64,000 nucleotides of DNA, from positions 1,798,001 to 1,862,000 of the forward strand of contig OZ245059.1 in NCBI GenBank assembly GCA_965224735.1, written 5' to 3'. This document shows, piece by piece, positions 1 through 9,309 of the stretch (position 1 is the stretch's first letter; each line of letters starts with the position of its first letter). The notes beneath the pieces were generated by a model. The model had not been told where the DNA came from. It made no database searches and worked only from the letters and a program-made list of their open reading frames with translations. The DNA is from Robiginitomaculum_A sp036478535. Lineage in GTDB: Bacteria > Pseudomonadota > Alphaproteobacteria > Caulobacterales > Maricaulaceae. The translations under genes were made by a program, and so were the position numbers.

Positions 1-714
1 ACAGGTGGTGTATCAGATCATGTCTTTGCCTTGTTTTATTTATTATCTCTTAAGCTTGCTCCACGCTTAAGAAATTTTCCAGATCGACGGTTGGCGTGTT
101 TTGGGAGGCCCAGGCAATGGAAAGGGTTATCTCCTCTCATAGGAAAGCCAATCAATGAGGAGGCGATTTTAAGTCATTGGGATGACATTCTTCGACTGGC
201 TGCAAGCGCACAAATTGGTGTGATCAAACCATCAGCGATGTTGCGTAAACTGGGGGCTTATCGTCAACAAAACAGGTTGTATCTGGCCCTTGATGAGGTG
301 GGCCGTATCGAACGGACTTTATTTATGCTGGACTGGATGGAAAGCCCCAAGCTGCGTCACGAATGTCAGGCAGGTCTGAATAAAGGCGAAGCACGGCACA
401 CCCTGGCAAAAGCTGTTTTTGCTCATTCACAAGGGCGTATATATGATCGCTCTCCTGGGGCACAACAAAAACGTGCCATGGCTCTTAATTTGGTTATTGC
501 ATCCATTGTATATTGGAACACCCTATATATGGATAAAGCGGCAAATCATCTAAACAAGTCTGGTAAGTTACCCAACCCAGCTTTATTAAAGCATGTTTCT
601 CCTCTGGGGTGGGTACATATAAATCTAACAGGCGATTATGTTTGGGATTCTGGAGCCGCAGAACGCTCAAATGAGCAGCCTTTACACACAAAATACATGA
701 GAAAGCCTGCTTAA
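1..714 (+). CDS. Tn3-family transposase TnpA, C-terminal part (open at left edge)
   Basis: The reading frame is open from base 1, so this is the tail of a longer gene; about 237 residues are visible. It matches the C-terminal catalytic region of Tn3-family DDE transposases. The NKGEARHTLAKAVF motif carries the expected catalytic Glu at visible residue 130. It is followed by the family signatures DRSPGAQQKRAMALNLV and SPLGWVHINLTGDY near the end. These enzymes carry out replicative transposition at 38-bp inverted repeats. I saw no recognisable Tn3 terminal repeat in 715-787. Whether the element is complete depends on sequence to the left. Confidence 0.88.
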   Translation, partial: TGGVSDHVFALFYLLSLKLAPRLRNFPDRRLACFGRPRQWKGLSPLIGKPINEEAILSHWDDILRLAASAQIGVIKPSAMLRKLGAYRQQNRLYLALDEVGRIERTLFMLDWMESPKLRHECQAGLNKGEARHTLAKAVFAHSQGRIYDRSPGAQQKRAMALNLVIASIVYWNTLYMDKAANHLNKSGKLPNPALLKHVSPLGWVHINLTGDYVWDSGAAERSNEQPLHTKYMRKPA

Positions 715-787
715 CAACAAATCTACGCGACCGTTCGCTAAATGTTCTGACTTAACGCATCTCAGCGAACAAACCTTGCGATGACGC

Positions 788-3700
788 CTAATACAGGGAC
801 TGTGCATTTAGAGTATCATCATTTCCATCATTTGGGTTGGATTTCGTTGGTTTCGGAAATAACGATTTGATGTTGCGGCCCCATACAGTTGGCCCAGTGA
901 GCATTGCGGGCGTGAGTATTAAGGTCAATATGGTGGAGAAGCCAAGCCCGCAAACAATCACATAGGAAATTGGTGCCCATATAGCGGATGTTGATGTGCC
1001 TTTGGTAGAAAATACACCCGAGAACAAATCAGCTTGCACAGCAAGCGCCATGGGCATTAGCCCTACAATTGTCGTAAGCGTCGTGAGCAAAACTGGACGC
1101 AAACGCTGCGCCGCTGTACGGATCACGGCTTCATGGTTATCATATCCTTCGCGCCGCAAATGTTGGTAGGTATCGATCAAGACAATGTTATTATTGACCA
1201 CAATACCAGCAAGCGCCAAAACCCCGGTGCCGCATAGTAAGATGCTTACATAAGGATAGAATATCAAGCCAAGCAAAACACCCGCTACAGAAAAGATAAC
1301 AGCGGATAACGTTAATACCACATGCCAAAAACTGTTAAATTGCCAAAGCAAAATTATGCCCATCATAAACAAAGTGGCAATGCCCGCGCCCATAAAAAAA
1401 TGCCCCGCTGCCTTATTTTCTTCGTCTTGACCAAGGAATTTAAAATGCACATCAGCATCAAACTTAGCATCATTTTCCAACCAAATTCGCACATAGTTAA
1501 CGACTTGGTTTGTTGAATACTTTTTGCCCGTATCAGGGTTTATAACCTCGCTTGTATTGGCTTTCACCTCATATACACGCATCATATTGCGGCGGGCAAT
1601 GCTGTCTTGACGGGGTTTTGCTGTGCGTTTTACGACGCTTGATAGTGGCAAGGCGCCTTTGCGCGTAAGAATTCTTAAATTATCAAGTTCAGATAAATCA
1701 CGAGACGTTTTGGGAAAACGAATGCGAATATCCATCTCGTCATCACTATCAATTGGCCGGAAAAACCCTACAAGTGACCCTTCCGTGATAAATTGTACAG
1801 CCGCTCCAATTGTACCAATATCTAGGCCAAGACGTCCCGCTTCGGCGCGGTCAATTTCTAACTGCCATTCAATGCCAGGTAGGGGCATCGAGTTTTCAAC
1901 TTCAAACAACCCTTCATAGGAGTGAAAATATGTCGTGAGTTTTTTTGCCGCCACATTTAAGTGATCAAGATTATTTGAGGTAAGTTCGATAGTCACATCT
2001 TTGCCTACGGGTGGCCCATCGGCAAGGACTTCAACCTCCATAATAAGCCCAGGCATATTGGTAATAGCCGCGCGGACATCTTTTTCGATTTCCATTGTCG
2101 AGCGGCGATCACTAAAAGGAAGCAATTCAAGGAACGTTTTTGAGACTGTATCATTGGGTACGCTTTTGGGGCCGCGAAATCCATTTCTTCCAGATGCTGC
2201 ACTTCCTGCGACAGTAAAGATGGATTTTATACCCTTAATATTATTAAGGCGGGCTTCGACTTGTTTGGCTATTTCGAGCTCATTTATCGCCGATGTATTG
2301 CCGCGTGAGCGCGCATATACATATATTTCATCGCCGCCATCAGCTGTGAAAAATTCTACCTGCCGGCTACCTGCCGTCGCGCCAAACCACATGAATATAC
2401 CCGCAACAAGGGCGAATATTAAGATCAGAACCATGAGTGGCCTGCGTATGATAACATTGATAAATCTTGCATATCCGCCTGTAAATCCGCGTAACGACAA
2501 AGGATGACCATCTGCCCCAGATAATGCTTTTAGGTTTTTGCGTGGTTTGATGTTTTTTGGCCCAAACAGGGCACCAAGTGTTGGCAAAAATATCAATGCC
2601 ATGAGTAAGGATGCAGAAAGAATATAGATTAAAGTCTTGGGGAAATACGACATGAATTGCCCAGGTAGAGTGTTCCAGAATAAAAGCGGTAAAAAGGCGG
2701 CGAGCGTTGTTGCGGTTGATGAAATAATGGGCCAAAACATGCGCCGTCCAGCCATTACATACGCGTCTCGTCTGTCCAACCCTTCAGAGAGCTTTCTGTC
2801 AGCATATTCGATAATAACAATGGCGCTATCAACCAATATCCCAACCGACAAAACCATGCCAAACATGACCATCATATTAATGCTAGCGCCTTGAATTTTG
2901 AACATGAAAACAGTCATTAAAAAACTGGCAGGGATAGCAAAACCAACCATCAAGGCAGAACGTAGTCCAAGCGCTGCAATACAAACAATGACGACAAGCA
3001 CGACGGCATTTATAATGCTAGACATAAGTGATTTAATCATTTCCAGTATTTGTACCGACTGGTCTTGTGAAAGCTCTACATTGACGGTGCCAGGCCAATC
3101 CTTCGTTGTTCTATTTGTGATTTTGCGCACGGTTTCAATCACATCAATAATGTTTTCGCCATTGCGTTTTGATACCTCCAGGGACACGGAAGGACGGCCT
3201 TGAAAGCGGGCATATGAAGAACGGTTCTTATAAGTGCGCCGCACATCTGCAAGGTCGCGAATACGTACGATAGAACCGTCAGGGTTTGTTCGCACAACAA
3301 TATCGGCAAGGTCTGAGGCTTTCTCTATTTGCCCTGGGAGTTTAATGGCAAATTTTCCACTATCTGTTTCGAGTGTTCCTGCCGTGACCAATTGATTGTT
3401 GTTCGAGATAGCACCAGCAAGTTCGTTAAAGGTAATGCTATAGCTTTCTATAAGGCTTGGGTCTACGACCACCTCAAGTAGTTCTTCTTGTTCGCCCTGT
3501 ATGACCGCTTCTAATACTTTTGGACTAGATTCAAGGGCTGTTTGTAATTGTTTCGCCAAGGTTTGGAGCTTGCGCTCGGGCGCATCGCCATAAAGATTGA
3601 CGACAATAACTGGCAATGTTTGCGTGGAAATCTCTTCCACTGTTGGCTCTTTCGCGTTTTGTGGGAGTTCCCCGCGCGCTTTGTTGACAGCTTCCAATAC

Positions 3701-4024
3701 TTTAGTGACAGCTTTGTCTTGATCAAAATCAGCAGAAAACTCTAGTAGAATATAGCCGAGAGATGTAACGCCAACCCCATCCATTTGTTTGATATTATCA
3801 AGAGATTTCAACTCTGTTTCCAGTGGTTTCACTAAAGTTCTCTCTGCATCTTCAGGCGATACACCTGGCAAGATGACCTGCACGGTTACCCAAGGTACGG
3901 CTACATCTGGCTCCGCGTCTAAAGGAATGTTGAACATTGCTAAGAAACCGCCAACGACGGAGAAAAACAATAGAGCCAATGTCATACGCCATTGCCGAAC
4001 TGCAAAGTCGACTATACCTGTCAT
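788..4024 (-). CDS. RND efflux transporter, inner-membrane permease (AcrB/HAE1-like)
   Basis: A 1078-residue protein, the normal length for a hydrophobe/amphiphile RND pump. TM1 is at residues 14-32, and the periplasmic porter domain begins with the PDVAVPWVTV segment. A block of helices spans about 335-490 and a second repeat block about 880-1050. The TM4 proton-relay segment reads GILVDSAIVIIEYADRK near residue 398; the second Asp of classical AcrB (DD) is Ser here, as in some related RND groups. GIVVNNNIVLIDTY marks the TM10-11 region. It would export drugs or lipophiles using proton-motive force. The gene directly follows the adaptor gene (TAATG overlap at 4024), so the two form one operon. 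The substrate cannot be told from sequence. Confidence 0.93.
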   Translation of the reverse strand: MTGIVDFAVRQWRMTLALLFFSVVGGFLAMFNIPLDAEPDVAVPWVTVQVILPGVSPEDAERTLVKPLETELKSLDNIKQMDGVGVTSLGYILLEFSADFDQDKAVTKVLEAVNKARGELPQNAKEPTVEEISTQTLPVIVVNLYGDAPERKLQTLAKQLQTALESSPKVLEAVIQGEQEELLEVVVDPSLIESYSITFNELAGAISNNNQLVTAGTLETDSGKFAIKLPGQIEKASDLADIVVRTNPDGSIVRIRDLADVRRTYKNRSSYARFQGRPSVSLEVSKRNGENIIDVIETVRKITNRTTKDWPGTVNVELSQDQSVQILEMIKSLMSSIINAVVLVVIVCIAALGLRSALMVGFAIPASFLMTVFMFKIQGASINMMVMFGMVLSVGILVDSAIVIIEYADRKLSEGLDRRDAYVMAGRRMFWPIISSTATTLAAFLPLLFWNTLPGQFMSYFPKTLIYILSASLLMALIFLPTLGALFGPKNIKPRKNLKALSGADGHPLSLRGFTGGYARFINVIIRRPLMVLILIFALVAGIFMWFGATAGSRQVEFFTADGGDEIYVYARSRGNTSAINELEIAKQVEARLNNIKGIKSIFTVAGSAASGRNGFRGPKSVPNDTVSKTFLELLPFSDRRSTMEIEKDVRAAITNMPGLIMEVEVLADGPPVGKDVTIELTSNNLDHLNVAAKKLTTYFHSYEGLFEVENSMPLPGIEWQLEIDRAEAGRLGLDIGTIGAAVQFITEGSLVGFFRPIDSDDEMDIRIRFPKTSRDLSELDNLRILTRKGALPLSSVVKRTAKPRQDSIARRNMMRVYEVKANTSEVINPDTGKKYSTNQVVNYVRIWLENDAKFDADVHFKFLGQDEENKAAGHFFMGAGIATLFMMGIILLWQFNSFWHVVLTLSAVIFSVAGVLLGLIFYPYVSILLCGTGVLALAGIVVNNNIVLIDTYQHLRREGYDNHEAVIRTAAQRLRPVLLTTLTTIVGLMPMALAVQADLFSGVFSTKGTSTSAIWAPISYVIVCGLGFSTILTLILTPAMLTGPTVWGRNIKSLFPKPTKSNPNDGNDDTLNAQSLY

Positions 4025-5121
4025 TATTGAGTGCCATCCTTGGCATTCGTATCTATATCATACTGCGTTTGAACTTTTGTGCCTTCTGATACGAAATCTT
4101 GCCCGCGAATGATGAGATCAACATTGTCTGGCAGGCCAGTCACCCAAAACCCGTCTTGAGTTTCGTCAATGGTTTGGACAACGACAAAGCTGACAATGCG
4201 TTCACTATCCAGATATCGTACACCAATTTGGCCAGTATCATTTAGGGTTAAAACATTGGCAGGGATAAGCTGCGCGTTTGTTTTTTGGGAAGCGATTTTT
4301 ATGTCAGCAGTTACACCTATTTTTAATTTTCCAGCATGGTTTGGTACGGAAATTTCTATGCGAAATGTCCGTGTTTCTGGATTGGCTTTGGTTTCAATCA
4401 GGTGGATCTTTCCGTCTATATTTTGTCCTGTTGCGAGTTTTATTAGTGCTTTTTGATTGGTTTTTAAAAAGCCAACTTGCCGCTCTGTAACTTCGCCAGT
4501 AATGATAAGTGGATCAAGGTCAATCAAGAGACCGCAAGGGTGACCTGGCGATAAATAATCGCCAATTTCAGCAATCTGCCGCTCGAACACACCGCTAAAG
4601 GGGGCGCGAATATTGATGTTATCAAGTTCAATTTCTGCCTGTTTCACCTGTGCACGTGCTCCATCCAGAGCCGCGCGCGCGCCTGCTGCTTGAGTGGGGG
4701 AGCGAAAGCCTTTTTTGACCAAAGTTTCTGCTGCTTTGTATTTCAACTCGTGAGACCGTAATTGCGCTTTAGCCTGATCCAGTGTCGCTTGCCGCGCATC
4801 AACGTCTTGCTTGCACAATAATGTGTTTTTACTCACGCGTGTGCCTTCGCGTACGGGGGTGCTAATGACGATACCTGCGGTTTCGGCTTTCACAGAGACT
4901 TCACGAACGGCTTCACTGTGGCCATGAAGGAGTATATAATTTTGATGTTTTTCCGCTGTAAGGTTTTTTATCTCTACCAAAGGCAGGACTTTTTCGACTT
5001 TTGTGGGCGCAGGTTTAGGTGGCACAGGCTTGTTTTTTTTAATGATACTGCCAAAAATAAACCAAAACACAACGGCAATCGCGATTAAAAACGCTAAAAT
5101 ATAGGATTTGTTCAATTTCAT
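4024..5121 (-). CDS. RND efflux periplasmic adaptor (membrane fusion protein)
   Basis: About 365 residues. An N-terminal membrane anchor (residues 7-25) is followed by a Pro/Lys-rich linker. The lipoyl half-motifs flank a short coiled-coil hairpin rich in Ala, Gln and Lys (about residues 95-145), and a beta-barrel region follows. This is the HlyD/AcrA architecture that bridges the pump to an outer-membrane channel. I chose the ATG at 5121, which begins MKLNKSYILAF; a TTG at 5139 in the same frame is possible. The stop overlaps the permease start by one base, so the genes are translationally coupled. No outer-membrane TolC-like gene is adjacent. Confidence 0.9.
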   Translation of the reverse strand: MKLNKSYILAFLIAIAVVFWFIFGSIIKKNKPVPPKPAPTKVEKVLPLVEIKNLTAEKHQNYILLHGHSEAVREVSVKAETAGIVISTPVREGTRVSKNTLLCKQDVDARQATLDQAKAQLRSHELKYKAAETLVKKGFRSPTQAAGARAALDGARAQVKQAEIELDNINIRAPFSGVFERQIAEIGDYLSPGHPCGLLIDLDPLIITGEVTERQVGFLKTNQKALIKLATGQNIDGKIHLIETKANPETRTFRIEISVPNHAGKLKIGVTADIKIASQKTNAQLIPANVLTLNDTGQIGVRYLDSERIVSFVVVQTIDETQDGFWVTGLPDNVDLIIRGQDFVSEGTKVQTQYDIDTNAKDGTQ

Positions 5122-5236
5122 AAGATACAATTTATGCAAGTTGCGTCAAATCGCAAGTATTTATATCTGAAAAATAGGATCTAAAGGTGGTTAGTTGTCA
5201 TTCAGTTATGATGTGAATAGGTTGACTTTGGTTAAA

Positions 5237-5250
5237 AAACACTAGTGTTT
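5237..5250. promoter_or_regulatory. Perfect 14-bp palindrome, candidate operator
   Basis: AAACACTAGTGTTT reads the same on both strands. It lies 9 bases after a TTGACT box (5222-5227) in the divergent intergenic region between the efflux adaptor and the acyl-CoA carboxylase beta gene. That is where a dimeric repressor would bind. The regulator is unknown and no regulator gene is adjacent. Confidence 0.4.
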
Positions 5251-5300
5251 ATGACGGGGTTCGCTAATATCCATGCAAACTCAGTATTTTGGGGAATGAT

Positions 5301-6833
5301 TTGAAAAATGTTGTTGAAGAACTGGAAAAGCGGCGCGCCAAAGCACGTCTTGGCGGCGGGCAGGCACGTATCGACGTACAGCACACTAAAGGCAAATTAA
5401 CGGCACGTGAGCGCATTGTTCTCTTGCTGGACGAAGACAGCTTTGAAGAGTTTGATATGTTTGTCGCGCACCGATGCACGGATTTTGGCATGGAAGATAA
5501 AGGCTTTCCAGGTGACGGGGTTGTCACAGGCTGGGGCACGATTAATGGGCGCAAAACATTTGTATTTGCTCAAGATTTTACAGTATTTGGCGGCTCTCTA
5601 TCCGAAACCAATGCCAAGAAGATTTGCAAAATTCAAGAAATGGCTATCAAACATGGCGCGCCTGTAATCGGCCTCAATGATAGCGGAGGCGCGCGTATCC
5701 AAGAAGGCGTTGTATCGCTAGGTGGCTATGCAGACGTATTTCAAAACAATGTGCTGGCCAGCGGCGTTATCCCGCAAATCAGCGTGATTATGGGGCCGTG
5801 CGCAGGCGGGGCAGTGTACTCGCCCGCCCTCACGGATTTTATCTTTATGGTGCGCGACACCAGCTATATGTTTGTCACGGGTCCAGATGTGGTCAAAACC
5901 GTAACCAATGAAATTGTCACTGCGGAGGAACTTGGCGGAGCGAAAACTCACACAACAAAATCTTCTGTCGCGGACGGAGCTTTTGATAATGATATGGAAG
6001 CTCTCGCGGAAATTCGCCGCTTGTTTGATTTCCTCCCGCTCTCCAATCGCGAGAAACCACCCGTGCGCAAAGTGTTTGATAAACCCGATAGGATTGAAGA
6101 CAGCCTTGATACTCTCGTGCCAGAGAACTCCAACCTGCCTTATGATATGCACGAACTCGTCACCAAAATTGCGGATGAAGGCGATTTTTACGAACTTCAG
6201 AAGGGCTTTGCTAAAAATATTCTAACGGGCTTTATTCGCATGGATGGGGGCACGATCGGCGTCGTTGCCAATCAACCCATGGTACTTGCAGGGTGTCTGG
6301 ATAGTGACAGCTCGCGCAAAGCAGCGCGGTTTGTGCGCTTTTGCGATGCATTCTCCATTCCGATTTTGACTCTCGTTGACGTGCCAGGGTTCTTGCCAGG
6401 CACAGCTCAAGAATATGGCGGCATTATCAAACACGGTGCAAAATTGCTTTACGCTTACGGCGAGGCCACAGTGCCCAAAGTCACCATCATCACAAGAAAA
6501 GCTTATGGCGGTGCTTATGACGTCATGGCCCCCAAACACCTACGGGGCGATCTTAACTACGCATGGCCAAGCGCGCAAATCGCCGTCATGGGCGCAAAAG
6601 GCGCCGTGGAAATTCTCTACCGTAAAGACTTAGGTAATGAGAAGAAAATTGCCGCCCACACAGCAGAATACGAAAAAAACTTCGCCAACCCGTTCAAGGC
6701 GGCCGAGAAGGGCTATATTGATGAGGTAATTATGCCGCATAGCACAAGGAAACGGGTGTGTAGGGCGTTTGTATTGTTAAAGGACAAAGATCTAAAAAAC
6801 CCTTGGAAAAAACACGGAAATTTACCGCTGTGA
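5301..6833 (+). CDS. pccB: Acyl-CoA (propionyl-CoA) carboxylase, beta subunit / carboxyltransferase
   Basis: A roughly 510-residue carboxyltransferase of the crotonase fold. It transfers CO2 from carboxybiotin to propionyl-CoA or a related acyl-CoA, giving methylmalonyl-CoA. Family marks include RRAKARLGGGQ and GKLTARERI near the N-terminus, LNDSGGARIQEGV (acyl-CoA oxyanion site) and GPCAGGAVYSP. The second half carries VDVPGFLPGTAQEYGG and KAYGGAYDVM. No ATG opens the frame: a stop lies at 5265-5267. A TTG at 5301, with GGGGA five bases upstream, gives the typical N-terminus; a TTG at 5289 has no Shine-Dalgarno. The partner alpha subunit follows about 280 bases downstream. Confidence 0.93.
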   Translation: MKNVVEELEKRRAKARLGGGQARIDVQHTKGKLTARERIVLLLDEDSFEEFDMFVAHRCTDFGMEDKGFPGDGVVTGWGTINGRKTFVFAQDFTVFGGSLSETNAKKICKIQEMAIKHGAPVIGLNDSGGARIQEGVVSLGGYADVFQNNVLASGVIPQISVIMGPCAGGAVYSPALTDFIFMVRDTSYMFVTGPDVVKTVTNEIVTAEELGGAKTHTTKSSVADGAFDNDMEALAEIRRLFDFLPLSNREKPPVRKVFDKPDRIEDSLDTLVPENSNLPYDMHELVTKIADEGDFYELQKGFAKNILTGFIRMDGGTIGVVANQPMVLAGCLDSDSSRKAARFVRFCDAFSIPILTLVDVPGFLPGTAQEYGGIIKHGAKLLYAYGEATVPKVTIITRKAYGGAYDVMAPKHLRGDLNYAWPSAQIAVMGAKGAVEILYRKDLGNEKKIAAHTAEYEKNFANPFKAAEKGYIDEVIMPHSTRKRVCRAFVLLKDKDLKNPWKKHGNLPL

Positions 6834-7111
6834 GTAAAAAGCAAAAAATGCAAAAAGTGTTTCTTGGGAATGCCGCGAGGGAAAATTAGAAAATATTGCC
6901 CTAAAAGGGAATCAGGAATCCAATATTATCAGTAAAACTATGTTTATTGGTTAGCGTAGAATTCTTATTGAGGGTTATACGATTGGTTTAATATAAGTAT
7001 TGCTTTTTTGTGTTTCCGAAAGGCGGTTGGAAAAATAAATTTTATCGCTATAATTTGCATTTCTATTGGTTACTTAATTATTGTTGCGTTAATGGTAAGG
7101 GTTCTATTTTT

Positions 7112-9130
7112 ATGATAAAAAAAATACTGATAGCGAATAGAGGCGAAATTGCTTGCCGTATTATAAAGACTGCTAAATTGATGGGCATAAAAACTGTAGC
7201 AGTTTATTCGGATGTTGACAAAAATGCGCTGCATGTCTCGCAAGCGGATGAGGCTGTCTATATTGGGGCTAGTGCTGCTACTGAGAGTTATCTTGTTATA
7301 GATAAGATAACGGGAGCTATCAAAGAGACGGGCGCGGATGCTGTGCACCCTGGGTATGGTTTTCTTAGTGAAAACAAAGAGTTTGCTAATAAACTTAAGA
7401 AATTGAAAGTTACTTTCATTGGGCCGAATGTCCGCGCCATAGAAGTTATGGGCGATAAAATAGCATCGAAAGAACTGGCGCTTAAGGCGGGTGTGACTAC
7501 CGTGCCAGGGCATATGGGCCTGATTGAAGACGCAGACGAAGCGGTAAAAATTGCTAAAAAAGTTGGCTATCCTGTTATGATAAAAGCATCGGCGGGCGGC
7601 GGCGGTAAAGGCATGCGCGTTGCCTATAATGACGAGGAAGCGCGTGAGGGTTTTCAAAGTTCCAAGAACGAAGCCAAGTCTGCGTTCGGGGATGACCGTA
7701 TCTTTATCGAGAAATTTATCGAAAGCCCGCGCCATATTGAAATCCAGGTTTTGGGTGACAAACACGGCAATATTATTCACCTTGGCGAGCGTGAATGTTC
7801 CATTCAGCGCCGCAACCAAAAAGTCATTGAAGAAGCGCCGTCGCCATTTCTCAACGAAGAGACAAGGGCAAAAATGGGCGCAGAAGCTATCGCGCTTGCT
7901 GCCATTGTTGGTTATGACAGCGCGGGCACGGTGGAGTTCATTGTTGATAAGGACATGAATTTTTACTTCCTTGAAATGAACACGCGCCTGCAAGTAGAGC
8001 ATCCTGTCACCGAACTTATCGTGGGCGTAGATTTGGTCGAGCAAATGATTCGTATTGCAGATGGGGAGAAACTCAGCCTCACTCAAAAGGATGTCAAATT
8101 GAACGGCTGGGCGATCGAAGCGCGTATCTATGCCGAAGATCCATACCGTAATTTCTTGCCCTCCATTGGCCGCCTAAAAACATATCGTCCGCCTGCAGAA
8201 GGGAAAGCAGAGAGCGGCGCTATTATCCGCAATGATACGGGTGTATACGAAGGTGGCGAAATATCCATGTATTACGACCCTATGATCGCCAAGTTGTGCA
8301 CATGGGGGGAGGACAGATTTGTAGCCCTAAAGGCTATGCGTAGCGCGCTGGATATTTTTTCTATTGAAGGCGTAGGTCATAATATTCCGTTCCTCTGTGC
8401 TGTGATGGAAGACGACCGTTTTATGCGTGGTGATTTATCGACGAATTATATTGCTGAAGAATATCCAAACGGGTTTGAAGGTGCGCATCTAAACCCCGCC
8501 CACGCGCGCACCATTGCCAGTGTTTGTACTTTGATGGCGCAAAAGCAAGCGCGGCGAAACGCGTCTGGCCCTGGTATTCTCAACCATCATAAGCGGGCAA
8601 TAACACAGGAGGTTATTGTAGAAATTGGTGATATTATTTATGATATCACCACTGAGAAAACCAATGGCAGCACATTGGTCACCAGTTTGGACGGTAGTGA
8701 TAAAGCCGCCATGGAGCTAGAGATATCAACCGCATGGGCGCCTGGGATAAGCCTCGTTCTCGCATTGATTGACAATGAACCATTTGCATTTCATGCGCGG
8801 CCAATAAGCGAAGGGTTTGCAGTAGAGTACCGAGGCGCGCGGCGCGATGTTAAAGTGCGCACTTGGCAACAGGCGGAGTTCGCCAAATTTATGCCCGAGA
8901 AGACCGTGCCCGACACGTCTAACCTTTTGCTCTGCCCTATGCCAGGTGTTATTGTTTCTATTATGGCCAAAGAAGGCGATGAAGTGCAAGATGGGCAAGC
9001 CCTCGTCGTGGTCGAGGCTATGAAAATGGAAAACACTTTGCGGGCCGAGAAGAAAGGCGTTATAAAAAAAGTGCTGGTAAACGCAGGCGACAACCTAGCC
9101 GTTGACGCTGTTATAATGGAGTTTGAATAG
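7112..9130 (+). CDS. pccA: Acyl-CoA (propionyl-CoA) carboxylase, alpha subunit: biotin carboxylase plus biotin carrier
   Basis: About 672 residues, the usual size. The protein starts IKKILIANRGEIACRI (biotin-carboxylase N-domain). The ATP-grasp loop is SAGGGGKGMR near residue 165, and FLEMNTRLQVEHPVTE carries the catalytic Glu/Arg region. The C-terminal biotinyl domain has the AMKM biotinylation motif about 35 residues from the end. It carboxylates its own biotin, which PccB then uses. I chose the ATG at 7112 because conservation begins there; the frame stays open to 7010 without family sequence. TAAGG lies 11 bases upstream. A long antisense frame across its 5' half is a shadow. Confidence 0.94.
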   Translation: MIKKILIANRGEIACRIIKTAKLMGIKTVAVYSDVDKNALHVSQADEAVYIGASAATESYLVIDKITGAIKETGADAVHPGYGFLSENKEFANKLKKLKVTFIGPNVRAIEVMGDKIASKELALKAGVTTVPGHMGLIEDADEAVKIAKKVGYPVMIKASAGGGGKGMRVAYNDEEAREGFQSSKNEAKSAFGDDRIFIEKFIESPRHIEIQVLGDKHGNIIHLGERECSIQRRNQKVIEEAPSPFLNEETRAKMGAEAIALAAIVGYDSAGTVEFIVDKDMNFYFLEMNTRLQVEHPVTELIVGVDLVEQMIRIADGEKLSLTQKDVKLNGWAIEARIYAEDPYRNFLPSIGRLKTYRPPAEGKAESGAIIRNDTGVYEGGEISMYYDPMIAKLCTWGEDRFVALKAMRSALDIFSIEGVGHNIPFLCAVMEDDRFMRGDLSTNYIAEEYPNGFEGAHLNPAHARTIASVCTLMAQKQARRNASGPGILNHHKRAITQEVIVEIGDIIYDITTEKTNGSTLVTSLDGSDKAAMELEISTAWAPGISLVLALIDNEPFAFHARPISEGFAVEYRGARRDVKVRTWQQAEFAKFMPEKTVPDTSNLLLCPMPGVIVSIMAKEGDEVQDGQALVVVEAMKMENTLRAEKKGVIKKVLVNAGDNLAVDAVIMEFE

Positions 9131-9282
9131 CTCATGGGTAGTAGAAAAAATACAACAGTGTGCCCGTGCGCGGCAATATGATGGGCACAAAATCCCTTAC
9201 TGATGGCATGGAAACTGCTTGAAGTTATTATACCCAAGTAAGTGCAGAGATATCGCAACGCGGCGGTATAAGAACCATCATA

Positions 9283-9309
9283 TTAGCCGAGCGAGTTTCA
9301 TTCGGCTAA
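9283..9309. terminator. 8-bp hairpin at the convergent gene ends (weak terminator candidate)
   Basis: TTAGCCGA (9283-9290) pairs perfectly with TCGGCTAA (9302-9309) around an 11-base loop. It overlaps the stop codon of the U32 gene and lies downstream of pccA. Neither strand has a T-run after the stem, so intrinsic termination is uncertain. Confidence 0.3.

Noticed and set aside
2001..2507. 168-codon frame antisense to the RND permease
   Set aside because: A shadow of the coding strand with Ser/Arg-rich composition and no domain or ribosome site.
7070..8086. 338-codon open frame antisense to pccA
   Set aside because: It lies opposite a strongly conserved biotin-carboxylase gene, has no recognisable domain, and is rich in Phe, His and Asn as expected from reverse-strand reading.
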